From: Tsukamurella tyrosinosolvens
GTDB taxonomy: Bacteria > Actinomycetota > Actinomycetes > Mycobacteriales > Mycobacteriaceae
Direction: 5' to 3'
NCBI RefSeq assembly: GCF_900104775.1
Contig: NZ_FNSA01000003.1
Coordinates: 930,001 to 994,000, forward strand
DNA length: 64,000 bases
Part shown: positions 8,686 to 16,121 of the stretch, piece by piece
Numbering within the stretch: position 1 is the first letter of the stretch
Layout of the letters: each line of letters starts with the position of its first letter
The notes under the pieces: model-generated
What the model saw: the letters and a program-made list of their open reading frames with translations, nothing else
Databases searched by the model: none
Told to the model about the DNA's origin: nothing
Program-made: the position numbers and the translations under genes

Positions 8686-8859
8686 ATGGCTGTACCGAAG
8701 CGCCGTATGTCGCGGGCGAACACGCATGCTCGCCGCTCGCAGTGGAAGGCGAACAACCCCGAGCTGCAGGCCGTGCAGGTCGGCGGCCGCACCCACCTGG
8801 TTCCGCGTCGCCTCGTGCGCGCCGCGAAGCTGGGCCTGGTCGATCTCGACCGCCGCTAA
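8686..8859 (+). CDS. rpmF: 50S ribosomal protein bL32
   Basis: 57 residues starting [20 protein letters not shown] with the actinobacterial ending [17 protein letters not shown]. It has no cysteines, so it is also of the C- type. It is separated from rpmE2 by 74 bases and followed by a strong terminator. In M. tuberculosis rpmF (Rv0979A) also lies just before mprA. Confidence 0.95.
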   Translation: MAVPKRRMSRANTHARRSQWKANNPELQAVQVGGRTHLVPRRLVRAAKLGLVDLDRR

Positions 8860-8872
8860 CTGATCTTTCCCC

Positions 8873-8907
8873 CAAGAGCGGGTCGGCCTGGTGCCGGCCC
8901 GCTCTTG
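8873..8907 (+). terminator. Terminator of rpmF
   Basis: A 15-bp stem with one mismatch, CAAGAGCGGGTCGGC (8873-8887) against GCCGGCCCGCTCTTG (8893-8907), loop of 5, starting 13 bases after the rpmF stop. No U-tract follows, as is common in actinobacteria. Confidence 0.8.
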
Positions 8908-8929
8908 AGGTGTATCCGAGGGGGCACGC

Positions 8930-9586
8930 GTGCTGCTGGCGGTGTTGAACTACGCGGGGATCGCGGTCTTCGCCGCCTCCGGCGCGCTGATCGGCGTCCG
9001 CAAGCGGCTCGACCTGTTCGGCGTGTGGACCCTCGCCGCGCTCACCGGCGTGGGCGGCGGCGTCGCGCGCGACGTGCTGCTGGGCATCCACCCGCCCGCC
9101 TCCTTCCAGGGCTGGGAGAACATCACCACCGCGTCGATCGCGGCGGCCTTCGTCTTCGTGTTCCACCCGCAGTTCGGGCGGCTCAAGAACTCGGTGCTCG
9201 TGCTCGACGCGATCGGCATGGGCGTCTTCTCCGCCACCGGTGCACTCACCGCGCTGCACCACGACGCCTCGCCGTTCGCCGCCGCGCTCATCGGCATCAC
9301 CACCGCCCTCGGCGGCGGCGTGCTGCGCGACATCCTGGTCAACGAGGTGCCGCTGCTCATCCAGGAGCGCGACCTCTACGCCATCCCCGCCCTCACCGGT
9401 GCGGGCGCGACGGTGCTCGCCGCCTCGTGGGGCGCCACCGATTCCCGCGCGCTGCTCGTCGGCGCCGTGCTGGCCTCCGGTTTCCGCCTGCTGGCGCTGT
9501 GGCAGGGCTGGCGCGTGCCCGTCGCGCCCGAGGACGTCGCCGGACGGTTCTTCACCGCCTGCAGGCGGGGCTTCCGCCGCCGCTGA
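8930..9586 (+). CDS. TRIC-family cation channel protein (UPF0126)
   Basis: 218 residues with about seven membrane helices. The two repeated TRIC/UPF0126 glycine-rich motifs are clear: ALTGVGGGVARDVLLG and TTALGGGVLRDILVNEVP. Bacterial TRIC homologues form trimeric monovalent cation channels. The start is GTG behind GAGGGGG. It lies between rpmF and mprA with its own short leader; no operon partner is obvious. Confidence 0.88.
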   Translation: MLLAVLNYAGIAVFAASGALIGVRKRLDLFGVWTLAALTGVGGGVARDVLLGIHPPASFQGWENITTASIAAAFVFVFHPQFGRLKNSVLVLDAIGMGVFSATGALTALHHDASPFAAALIGITTALGGGVLRDILVNEVPLLIQERDLYAIPALTGAGATVLAASWGATDSRALLVGAVLASGFRLLALWQGWRVPVAPEDVAGRFFTACRRGFRRR

Positions 9587-9666
9587 ACCGGTTGTTCGCT
9601 CAGGGCCGAGCGCCGACAAGGACCCCTTAAGCCAATTCACACCCGACTTCGGTAAGACTGTGGACT

Positions 9667-10353
9667 ATGCGAATTCTGGTGGTCGACGACGATCGGGCGG
9701 TGCGGGAGTCCCTGCGTCGCTCGCTGACCTTCAACGGGTACCAGGTGGACACCGCCGTCGACGGGCAGGACGCGCTCGATCACATCGCGAGCAACCGTCC
9801 GGAGGCGCTGGTCCTGGACCTGAACATGCCCCGGATCGACGGTCTGGAGGTGTGCCGCCGCCTGCGCAGCGCGGGCGACGACCTGCCGATCCTCGTGCTC
9901 ACCGCCCGCGACGCCGTGAGCGACCGGGTGAGCGGCCTCGACGCCGGCGCCGACGACTACCTGCCCAAGCCCTTCGCGCTGGAGGAGCTGTTGGCGCGCA
10001 TGCGAGCGCTGTTGCGCCGTGCCGCGCCGGACGCGGGCGCCGACAACGAGGTGCTCAAGTTCGAGGACCTCAGCCTCGACCCGGCCACCCGCGAGGTGCT
10101 CCGCGGCGAGCGGAACATCAGCCTCACCCGCACCGAGTTCAGCCTGCTCGAGATGCTCATGAGCAATCCGCGCCGCGTGCTGACGCGCAGCCGCATCCTC
10201 GAGGAGGTGTGGGGCTACGACTTCCCGACCTCGGGCAACGCGCTCGAGGTCTACGTCGGCTACCTGCGCCGCAAGACCGAGGCCGAGGGGGAGAGCCGCC
10301 TGATCCACACCGTGCGGGGCGTGGGCTACGTCCTGCGCGAGACCCCGCCGTGA
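9667..10353 (+). CDS. mprA: Response regulator MprA (OmpR family)
   Basis: 228 residues. Receiver domain residues 1-~118 with acidic pocket VVDDDR, phospho-acceptor D51 (LVLDLNMP) and the conserved T/K pair ([15 protein letters not shown]). The C-terminal winged helix contains [21 protein letters not shown] and [16 protein letters not shown]. Nearly identical in pattern to M. tuberculosis MprA, which responds to envelope stress and controls sigE and pepD. The kinase gene follows after 4 bases, then pepD and moaB2 in the mycobacterial order. Confidence 0.95.
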   Translation: MRILVVDDDRAVRESLRRSLTFNGYQVDTAVDGQDALDHIASNRPEALVLDLNMPRIDGLEVCRRLRSAGDDLPILVLTARDAVSDRVSGLDAGADDYLPKPFALEELLARMRALLRRAAPDAGADNEVLKFEDLSLDPATREVLRGERNISLTRTEFSLLEMLMSNPRRVLTRSRILEEVWGYDFPTSGNALEVYVGYLRRKTEAEGESRLIHTVRGVGYVLRETPP

Positions 10354-10357
10354 CGCG

Positions 10358-11878
10358 ATGACGGGGCGCGTCCCGACGGTGTCCGGTCCTCTGCCGCGGC
10401 ACGCGCGGCCGGAGGTCCGGGACCGGCGCCCGATGCGCGACCCGAACCCGGTCACGCGCAACGTCAGTTTCCGCTGGCGCGTCACGCTGCTGGCCGCGGC
10501 CGTCGTGGGCATCACGGTGGCGCTCATGGCGGCATCGGCGTTCTTCGTGGTCAAGCGGGCGATGTACGCGGACGTCGACAACCGGCTGCACCAGCAGGTG
10601 GACTCGGTGGCGCCGGCGATGAGCTCGCCCGTCACGCAGTTCACGACCGTGATGATGATGCTGATGTTCCGGCCGGACATGTCCGTCAACCGCACGATGG
10701 TCGTTTACCCCGACGGGACGCCGTACCACTCGGGCCCGTCGGGCCAGGTCCCCATCGGAGAGCCCGAGCGCGAGGTGATCGCGGGCAAGCTCGCGCAGTC
10801 GCTGCGCTCCGAGGGCGACACGCGCGTGATGGCGCGGCGCCTCGACAACGGCGTCACGATCATCGTGGCCGAGGACCTGACCCCGACGAAGAACCTGCTC
10901 AGCGAGCTGGGCACGGTGCTCATCGTGGTCGGTGCGTGCGGGATCGTGCTCGCCGCGATCGCGGGCACCGCGGTCGCCCGGGGCGGGCTCAGACCGGTGC
11001 AGCGGCTCACGGAGGCCGCGGAACGGGTGGCCCGCACCGACGACCTGACCCCGATCCCCGTCGTGGGCCGCGACGAGCTGGCGCGCCTGACCACCAGCTT
11101 CAACGCGATGCTCCAGGCCCTCGCCGATTCGCGCGACCGGCAGGCGCGCCTCGTCGCCGACGCCGGACACGAGCTGCGCACCCCGCTCACGAGCCTGCGC
11201 ACAAACGTCGAGCTGCTCGTCGCCGCGAACCAGCCGGGCGCCCCGCCCATCCCCGAGGACGACATGAAGGAGCTCTCCGACGACGTCCTCGCCCAGGTCG
11301 AGGAGCTGACCACGCTCGTCGGCGACCTCGTCGACCTCGCCCGCGAGGACGCGCCCGAGGCCGTCAACGAGGAGGTCGACCTCGAGGAGATCCTGCAGAA
11401 GGCGGTCGAGCGCGTCGAGCGCCGCCGCCCGACGGTCCGCTTCGATGTCACGAGTGCGCCCTGGTACGTCTACGGCGACAACGGCGGCCTGGGCCGCGCG
11501 GTGGTGAACGTGCTGGACAACGCCGCGAAGTTCTCGCCCGACGGTTCCGTCGTACGCGTCGAGCTCGCCGAGATCGGCGTCTCCCGCGCGGCGCTCAGCG
11601 TCGCCGACAGCGGGCCGGGCATCCCGGAGGAGGACCGGGAGCTGGTCTTCGAGCGCTTCTACCGCTCGATGGCGAGCCGCTCGATGCCCGGCTCCGGCCT
11701 GGGCCTCGCGATCGTCAAACAGGTGGTGGAGCGGCACGGCGGTTCCGTCGCGGTCGGCACGGCCGACAGTGGCGGCGCGCTGGTGCGCCTCGAGATCCCC
11801 GGCAGCCCCGTCGCGGGCGGCCGCGCCCCGCAGGTCGTGCAGCGGGAACCGCGCCTGCGCCTGCTGCGAGGCAAATGA
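10358..11878 (+). CDS. mprB: Sensor histidine kinase MprB
   Basis: 506 residues from ATG 10358; an in-frame ATG at 10434 would give a shorter N-terminus closer to mycobacterial MprB. First membrane helix after the basic segment FRWRVTL, a periplasmic sensor of ~120 residues, second helix (LGTVLIVVGACGIVLAAIA), HAMP (GGLRPVQRLTEAAERVARTDDL), the phospho-acceptor His in DAGHELRTPLTSLRTNVELL, and the ATPase N, G1 (DSGPGIP) and G2 (GSGLGLAIVKQVV) boxes. It senses envelope stress and phosphorylates MprA. Confidence 0.95.
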   Translation: MTGRVPTVSGPLPRHARPEVRDRRPMRDPNPVTRNVSFRWRVTLLAAAVVGITVALMAASAFFVVKRAMYADVDNRLHQQVDSVAPAMSSPVTQFTTVMMMLMFRPDMSVNRTMVVYPDGTPYHSGPSGQVPIGEPEREVIAGKLAQSLRSEGDTRVMARRLDNGVTIIVAEDLTPTKNLLSELGTVLIVVGACGIVLAAIAGTAVARGGLRPVQRLTEAAERVARTDDLTPIPVVGRDELARLTTSFNAMLQALADSRDRQARLVADAGHELRTPLTSLRTNVELLVAANQPGAPPIPEDDMKELSDDVLAQVEELTTLVGDLVDLAREDAPEAVNEEVDLEEILQKAVERVERRRPTVRFDVTSAPWYVYGDNGGLGRAVVNVLDNAAKFSPDGSVVRVELAEIGVSRAALSVADSGPGIPEEDRELVFERFYRSMASRSMPGSGLGLAIVKQVVERHGGSVAVGTADSGGALVRLEIPGSPVAGGRAPQVVQREPRLRLLRGK

Positions 11879-11908
11879 TGGAGTTGCTTCCGGGGAAGTG
11901 ACAATGTG

Positions 11909-11927
11909 CTCACAGGCACTTCACAGC
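11909..11927 (+). promoter_or_regulatory. Candidate MprA direct-repeat box before pepD
   Basis: Two 8-base direct repeats with an 11-base period, CTCACAGG (11909-11916) and TTCACAGC (11920-11927), lie 47-65 bases before the pepD start. Known: MprA binds two loosely conserved 8-bp direct repeats upstream of mprA and pepD. The match is by eye; a weaker TTCACAC lies before mprA near 9640. Confidence 0.5.
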
Positions 11928-11973
11928 AGGCGTATGCAGTCTTGGCGGGGAAGAACACGAAGGAGGGGGCTCC

Positions 11974-13272
11974 ATGACCGAGGGTCCGCAGAATCCCTAT
12001 CAGCAGGGGCAGCCGGCCGGGCAGTACGGCCAGCAGCCGGGGCAGCCGCAACCGGGGCAGCCCGCGCAGGCGGCGGCGCAGGCGGGGCAGTACCGGCCCA
12101 CGCAGCAGTACTCGGGCGCCTACCCGGCGCCGGGCGGCGGACCGTCGGGCTACCCGGGGCCGGGCGGCCCGCCCGCGGCGACCGCGACGCCCACGCGCGG
12201 CCCCAGGATGGGCGCCCTCGTGGCGATGGGGGTGGCGATCGCGCTGATCGCGTCCCTGCTCTCGGTGACCGGTGCCTACCTGGTGTGGGGCAAGGGCGAT
12301 GCCTCCCCGACGGTGACGGTGTCCGGGGGAGACGCGCCGCCGGTGGTCAAGGGCTCGGTCCAGGAGGTGGCGCAGAGCGTGCTGCCGGCCGTCGTGTCGA
12401 TCGACAATCAGGCGGGGACCTCGGAGACGTCGGGGTCGGGCGTCGTGATCAGCGCGGACGGCAAGGTCGTGACGAACAATCACGTCGTCGCCGGCAACGG
12501 CAAGCTGACGGTCTCCTTCTCCGACGGCAGCGTGAGCAACGCCGCGGTGGTGGGCGCCGACCCGATCACGGATCTCGCGGTGATCCAGACGGACAAGCGC
12601 GGCCTCAAGCCGCTGTCCTTCGCCGACAGCGGCAAGCTGACCGTCGGCCAGGAGGTCGTGGCCGTCGGTGCCCCGCTGGGCCTCGCGGGCACGGTGACCA
12701 GCGGCATCGTCTCCGCGCTGAACCGCCCGGTGGCGACCAGCGGTAAGGACTCCGACCAGGCGACGGTGATCAACTCGGTGCAGACCGATGCGGCGATCAA
12801 CCCGGGCAACTCGGGCGGCGCGCTGGTCGACATGACCGGGCGGCTCGTGGGCATCAACTCGTCGATCGCCACTCTCGGCGGCTCGAAGGCGACGGGGCAG
12901 CAGGGCGGCAGCATCGGCCTGGGCTTCGCGATCCCGTCGAACCAGGTGCAGCGGATCAGCAAGGAGCTGATGGACTCGGGCTCGGCGACGCACGCGGCCG
13001 TGGGCATCACGGTGGACCCGCGGGCGTCGGTGAGCCGGCCCGGCGCGCTCGTCGTCGACGTCTCGGCGACGGGCGGCTTCGGGCGCGCGGGCATCCCGAA
13101 GGGGGCGCTGGTGACCAAGGTCGACGATCTGAACATCACCGACGGGTACGGATTGATCGGCGCCGTGCGTGCCTACCCGCCGGGGGCTACCGTGACCGTT
13201 ACCTACCTCGATAGCCCGAGTAGTACGAGTCCGGTGACCAAGCAGGTGACGCTCGATAAGTTGGACAAGTGA
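11974..13272 (+). CDS. pepD: HtrA-type serine protease PepD
   Basis: 432 residues. A Gln/Gly/Pro-rich cytoplasmic N-terminus (~1-78), one membrane helix (~79-105), a trypsin-like domain with catalytic H170 (VTNNHVV), D200 (ITDLAVI) and S280 (NPGNSGGALVD), and a C-terminal PDZ domain. Membrane-anchored extracytoplasmic protease/chaperone that degrades misfolded envelope proteins and feeds back on MprAB in mycobacteria. GAAGGAGG precedes the start. It is followed directly by moaB2. Confidence 0.95.
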   Translation: MTEGPQNPYQQGQPAGQYGQQPGQPQPGQPAQAAAQAGQYRPTQQYSGAYPAPGGGPSGYPGPGGPPAATATPTRGPRMGALVAMGVAIALIASLLSVTGAYLVWGKGDASPTVTVSGGDAPPVVKGSVQEVAQSVLPAVVSIDNQAGTSETSGSGVVISADGKVVTNNHVVAGNGKLTVSFSDGSVSNAAVVGADPITDLAVIQTDKRGLKPLSFADSGKLTVGQEVVAVGAPLGLAGTVTSGIVSALNRPVATSGKDSDQATVINSVQTDAAINPGNSGGALVDMTGRLVGINSSIATLGGSKATGQQGGSIGLGFAIPSNQVQRISKELMDSGSATHAAVGITVDPRASVSRPGALVVDVSATGGFGRAGIPKGALVTKVDDLNITDGYGLIGAVRAYPPGATVTVTYLDSPSSTSPVTKQVTLDKLDK

Positions 13273-13286
13273 CTGAGGAGTCGAAG

Positions 13287-13895
13287 ATGACCGCGGAGAT
13301 GAGCCAGAGCCGAGCCGCCGATGCCGAGTGGCTGGAGGACGAGGTCCTCGACGTGCCCGCCCTCGACGATGCCGCCCTCGACGGGGCCGGCGTGATCGGC
13401 CGCGCGCTCGTGATCGTCGTCGACGACCACCTGCAGCCCGGCGCCTCCCGCGCGTCCGGTGCCGGGAAGTCGGTGGGTTCGCTGGTGACGGAGCTGCTCG
13501 AGGAGGCCGGCTTCGAGGTGGACGCCGTGGTCGTGGTGCCCGCCGAGGAGGTGGACGTGCGCAACGCGCTGAACACCGCGGTGATCGGCGGCGTCGATCT
13601 GGCGGTGACGATCGGCGGCGTCGGCGTGGGCGCCCGCGACGTGACGCCGGAGGCCACCGAGGAGATCCTCGACAAGAAGCTGCCCGGCATCTGCGAGGCG
13701 CTGCGCTCGTCGGGCCTCGCCGCCGGCGCGACCGACGCGGGCCTCTCCCGCGGCCTGGCCGGCGTCTCCGGCAGCACCGTGGTGGTGAACCTCGCGAGCT
13801 CGCGCGCGGCGATCCGCGACGGCATGGCGACGCTGACGCCGCTCGCCACCCACGTGATCCGCCACATCGCGGGCGGGGACGACCAGGCCCGCTGA
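13287..13895 (+). CDS. moaB2: Molybdopterin-binding MoaB/MogA-like protein
   Basis: 202 residues from ATG 13287, chosen because GAGGAG lies 6 bases upstream; a GTG at 13269 overlapping the pepD stop is possible. The MPT-binding fold is shown by RALVIVVDDHLQPG, LAVTIGGVGVGARDVTPEA and the GVSGSTVVVNLASSRAAI loop. The family adenylylates molybdopterin or binds its precursor, though the usual GGTG reads GGVG here. In M. tuberculosis moaB2 (Rv0984) also ends the mprAB-pepD operon. Confidence 0.9.
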   Translation: MTAEMSQSRAADAEWLEDEVLDVPALDDAALDGAGVIGRALVIVVDDHLQPGASRASGAGKSVGSLVTELLEEAGFEVDAVVVVPAEEVDVRNALNTAVIGGVDLAVTIGGVGVGARDVTPEATEEILDKKLPGICEALRSSGLAAGATDAGLSRGLAGVSGSTVVVNLASSRAAIRDGMATLTPLATHVIRHIAGGDDQAR

Positions 13896-14101
13896 TGACG
13901 TCCGGAGATTCCACCCCTCGGAAGTACTCCGCGCGCGATATCGCACGGATCTTCGGGGACGTTCTGCCTTCGCAGACCAAGGATGATCGGCCCGACGACG
14001 CCGCACCCCGCCCGGGTGCGGCGTCGCCCGTTTCCGGGTCCGACGGTGACCCGACCGAGCGGTGGTACCGCGAGAACCGGCCGCCGCACCACGGCGGCTG
14101 A
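13895..14101 (+). CDS. Small hypothetical protein coupled to moaB2
   Basis: 68 residues starting at an ATG that overlaps the moaB2 stop by one base (TGATG). The N-terminus KYSARDIARIFGDVLPSQTKDD looks ordered and amphipathic; the C-terminus is Pro/Asp-rich, ending ERWYRENRPPHHGG. I recall similar short proteins in related genera but cannot assign a function. The coupling supports it being real. Confidence 0.65.
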   Translation: MTSGDSTPRKYSARDIARIFGDVLPSQTKDDRPDDAAPRPGAASPVSGSDGDPTERWYRENRPPHHGG

Positions 14102-14138
14102 ATGCCGCGGATCGGGCAAACCTGCTGGTAGTGTGACT

Positions 14139-14245
14139 AAGGACACAGATGCCTTGTGAAACGGTCAGGTTACGGCTCTGGTCTATCTGAGTGAACTCTA
14201 AGTAGGAAGCCCACCCTAAGTTTCGCGCAGGTAGGTGGGCGTTTT
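14139..14245 (+). ncRNA. Candidate small RNA or attenuated leader
   Basis: TAGTGT at 14129-14134 could serve as a -10 box, with transcription starting near 14140. About 100 bases later the stem GCCCACC (14209-14215)/GGTGGGC (14234-14240) is followed by GTTTT, a good intrinsic stop. No reading frame crosses the segment. It could be a free-standing sRNA or only the terminator of the pepD operon. I match it to no known RNA family. Confidence 0.3.
14209..14245 (+). terminator. Intrinsic terminator with T-run
   Basis: Stem GCCCACC/GGTGGGC, 18-base loop, then GTTTTCG. It ends either the mprA-mprB-pepD-moaB2 transcript or a small RNA in the gap. Confidence 0.65.
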
Positions 14246-14527
14246 CGATGAGTGCAGCCTAATAAGTGCTGGTTGACGCATGAGTCCGAGGTTCGCGATC
14301 TTGATGGATAGGTTCACGAATTCATCATTTACGAAGATCGAAAGCGTTGCGCGACCTAGAAAACTGAGGATATGCTCCGCGAGAACCGAAGGTCAGCGAA
14401 GACTTCCGGGGAACCGATAGTGATCTCGGCCTGAGACAACGGCCGGGATTCGACCCGAGGCTGGGTGAGCCGCCGGGTCGGCGCTCCTACCGGAGCGTCA
14501 CACCATGATTCCTGGTGAGGGGAACGA

Positions 14528-15187
14528 ATGAGCAAGATGAGCAAGGTTGCAGGGCGCGCTGGCGTCGTTGCGATCGCGGTGGCCGCGGCCGCCTCGGTCG
14601 CTGCTGGATCGGCCAACGCCGGCCCGCTGCCCAGCGGTCAGAAGACCGTCGCGGCTCCCGCGGGCTGGAGTGTCGTCCTGAAGTCGACGGGGAACTCGTT
14701 CGCGATTCAGCCGTCCTTGGCGACTGCGCAGTCCCGGAGTGCCTGGTACACGTCGAGCGGCTCCGTCACGGTGAAGGCTCCCGCCGACGCCAAGGACATC
14801 CAGGGCAAGCTGGGTGTGGGCGTGGTCGTCGGTTGCCAGTTCCCCGGCCAGATCGGTGGCGGCGTCGATGTCACGGGCCCCAGCGCGGGTCTCGGCATGT
14901 CGGGCCCGAGCCTCGGCGTCGGTGGTGTGTCGGGGTCGCTTGGTATTCCGCTGACCCCGGGTGCCACGAACAGTGTCACCGGCTTCAGTCGAACTGATCA
15001 GCCGGGCTCGACGGATTCGATCAAGTTCACCAAGCCGGGTACATACACCGTGAACATCAAGGATCAGAACGTCGACATCAAGTTCTGCTCGGGCTACGCA
15101 CAGGCACGGGTCGCAACCTGGGTCGAGATCAAGGGCAGCAACCGTATCCAGGGCTTCCTGTACGGCGCGCCCTTCTCGCTGGGCTGA
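14528..15187 (+). CDS. MspA-family outer-membrane porin (divergent paralogue)
   Basis: 219 residues with a Sec signal peptide (cleavage likely after SANA, residue 31). MspA-family porins are octameric beta-barrel channels through the mycolate outer membrane that admit small hydrophilic nutrients. Family marks: the GCQ strand at mid-protein and C-terminal FCSGYAQARVATWVEIKG...LYGAPFSLG. It differs from the two paralogues downstream in having a Gly-rich insert (GVDVTGPSAGLGMSGPSLGV) and lacking the LPTTRNAWVSG segment (WYTSSG instead). GAGGGGA precedes ATG. First of three porin genes in 4 kb. Confidence 0.9.
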   Translation: MSKMSKVAGRAGVVAIAVAAAASVAAGSANAGPLPSGQKTVAAPAGWSVVLKSTGNSFAIQPSLATAQSRSAWYTSSGSVTVKAPADAKDIQGKLGVGVVVGCQFPGQIGGGVDVTGPSAGLGMSGPSLGVGGVSGSLGIPLTPGATNSVTGFSRTDQPGSTDSIKFTKPGTYTVNIKDQNVDIKFCSGYAQARVATWVEIKGSNRIQGFLYGAPFSLG

Positions 15188-15217
15188 TCCACACTCCGAC
15201 TGACCTGACTCTCTTGT

Positions 15218-15233
15218 CCGCCCCGTGGGGCGG
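15218..15233 (+). repeat. Short GC hairpin between porin genes 1 and 2
   Basis: CCGCCCC-GT-GGGGCGG in the 66-base gap, 20 bases before the second porin start. The loop is very tight. It could act as an attenuator or mRNA stabiliser between the two cistrons, which otherwise look co-transcribed. Confidence 0.45.
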
Positions 15234-15253
15234 CGAATCCTGAAGGAATTCAC

Positions 15254-15964
15254 ATGAAGAAGATCGCGATCCGCGGTGCCGCCGTTGCCGCCGCGGCTGG
15301 CGTGGCGATGGGTGCACTCTCCACGGGTGCTGCCAACGCCGACACGTTCATCCCGCTGCCCAACGCCACCACGACCGCCAAGGTCGGCGACTCCACCGTC
15401 ACTGTCTCTGTGACGAACCAGAGTGCCAAGCTGTCGCCGGGCATGGTCGCCCTGCCCACCACCCGCAACGCGTGGGTGTCGGGTCTGGTGTCCGCGAAGA
15501 TCTCCGGTGGCAAGCCTGATGGCGGCTCGATCCAGGCCGGTTACGCGGTCGGCTGCCAGGTTGATGTCGGCTCTGCCGCCATCAACCTGGGCGCCAAGGG
15601 TGGCGTCAACAACAAGGACGGCGTGGCGTTCGACAGCAGCGGCTGGGTTGGTTCGCCGTCTGTCTCGGGTTCGACCGGTGGCAGCATCAAGCTTGCTGCG
15701 GGCAGCGTCGGTACGCAGATGCTGACCTACGACCGCGCCACCTGGCCGTCGCCCGGCGACGAGGTCGCGCCCGACTGGGCAGACCCCAGCACCGGATTCA
15801 AGTTCAAGGGTTCGTCGGGCTCGCTGAGCTACGCCGAGCAGACCATCGGCGTCGACGGCTGTGCTGGCTACGCGCAGGCACGCTTCTTCGCCAAGGTCAA
15901 GGTGAAGTCGGGCAACACCCAGCAGACCGTGATCCTGTGGGGCAAGGCCTTCACTCTGGGCTGA
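15254..15964 (+). CDS. MspA-family outer-membrane porin
   Basis: 236 residues with a signal peptide ending GAANA (residue 29). Mature protein ~207 residues, slightly longer than M. smegmatis MspA. Family marks: KLSPGMVALPTTRNAWVSG, a QAGYAVGCQVDVG strand, TGGSIKLAAGSVGTQ and the closing GCAGYAQARFFAKVKVKSG...WGKAFTLG. Very similar to the third porin at 17691. Translated from GAAGGA 7 bases before ATG and probably co-transcribed with porin 1; an imperfect hairpin follows the stop. Confidence 0.93.
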   Translation: MKKIAIRGAAVAAAAGVAMGALSTGAANADTFIPLPNATTTAKVGDSTVTVSVTNQSAKLSPGMVALPTTRNAWVSGLVSAKISGGKPDGGSIQAGYAVGCQVDVGSAAINLGAKGGVNNKDGVAFDSSGWVGSPSVSGSTGGSIKLAAGSVGTQMLTYDRATWPSPGDEVAPDWADPSTGFKFKGSSGSLSYAEQTIGVDGCAGYAQARFFAKVKVKSGNTQQTVILWGKAFTLG

Positions 15965-15973
15965 TCGTCACCA

Positions 15974-16016
15974 ACACGCGAAACGGCGGTGTCCATACGG
16001 GCGCCGCCTTTCGTGT
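15974..16016 (+). terminator. Imperfect hairpin after porin 2
   Basis: ACACGCGAAACGGCGG (15974-15989) pairs imperfectly with CCGCCTTTCGTGT (16004-16016). It lies 10 bases past the porin stop. Confidence 0.55.
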
Positions 16017-16121
16017 CTCGCAGGACTGGTACCAACGTGCAAGTCGGACCCGGCGTCATCCGATTCGCTGACCTTCTCGGACGCCGCACCGAACACCCTG
16101 TCCTCAAAGGAAGCTGAAGAA

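Larger units (their letters stand above)
14102..14527 (+). other. 426-bp gene-free region before the porin cluster
   Basis: No convincing ORF. It contains a hairpin followed by GTTTT at 14209-14244, a lower-GC stretch (14245-14400), and a GC-rich structured leader just before the first porin gene (14400-14527). The leader has a perfect 6-bp stem CGCTCC-TACC-GGAGCG at 14482-14497 and a GGCC-N9-GGCC stem near 14428. The ordered GGGGAACC...GGGTGAG segments faintly recall the c-di-AMP (ydaO) riboswitch, but the conserved 3' half does not match, so I do not claim it. Confidence 0.6.

Noticed and set aside
14400-14527. c-di-AMP (ydaO) riboswitch
   Set aside because: Only GGGGAACC and GGGTGAG are in the right order; the conserved 3' half is missing. 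Kept as an unassigned structured leader.
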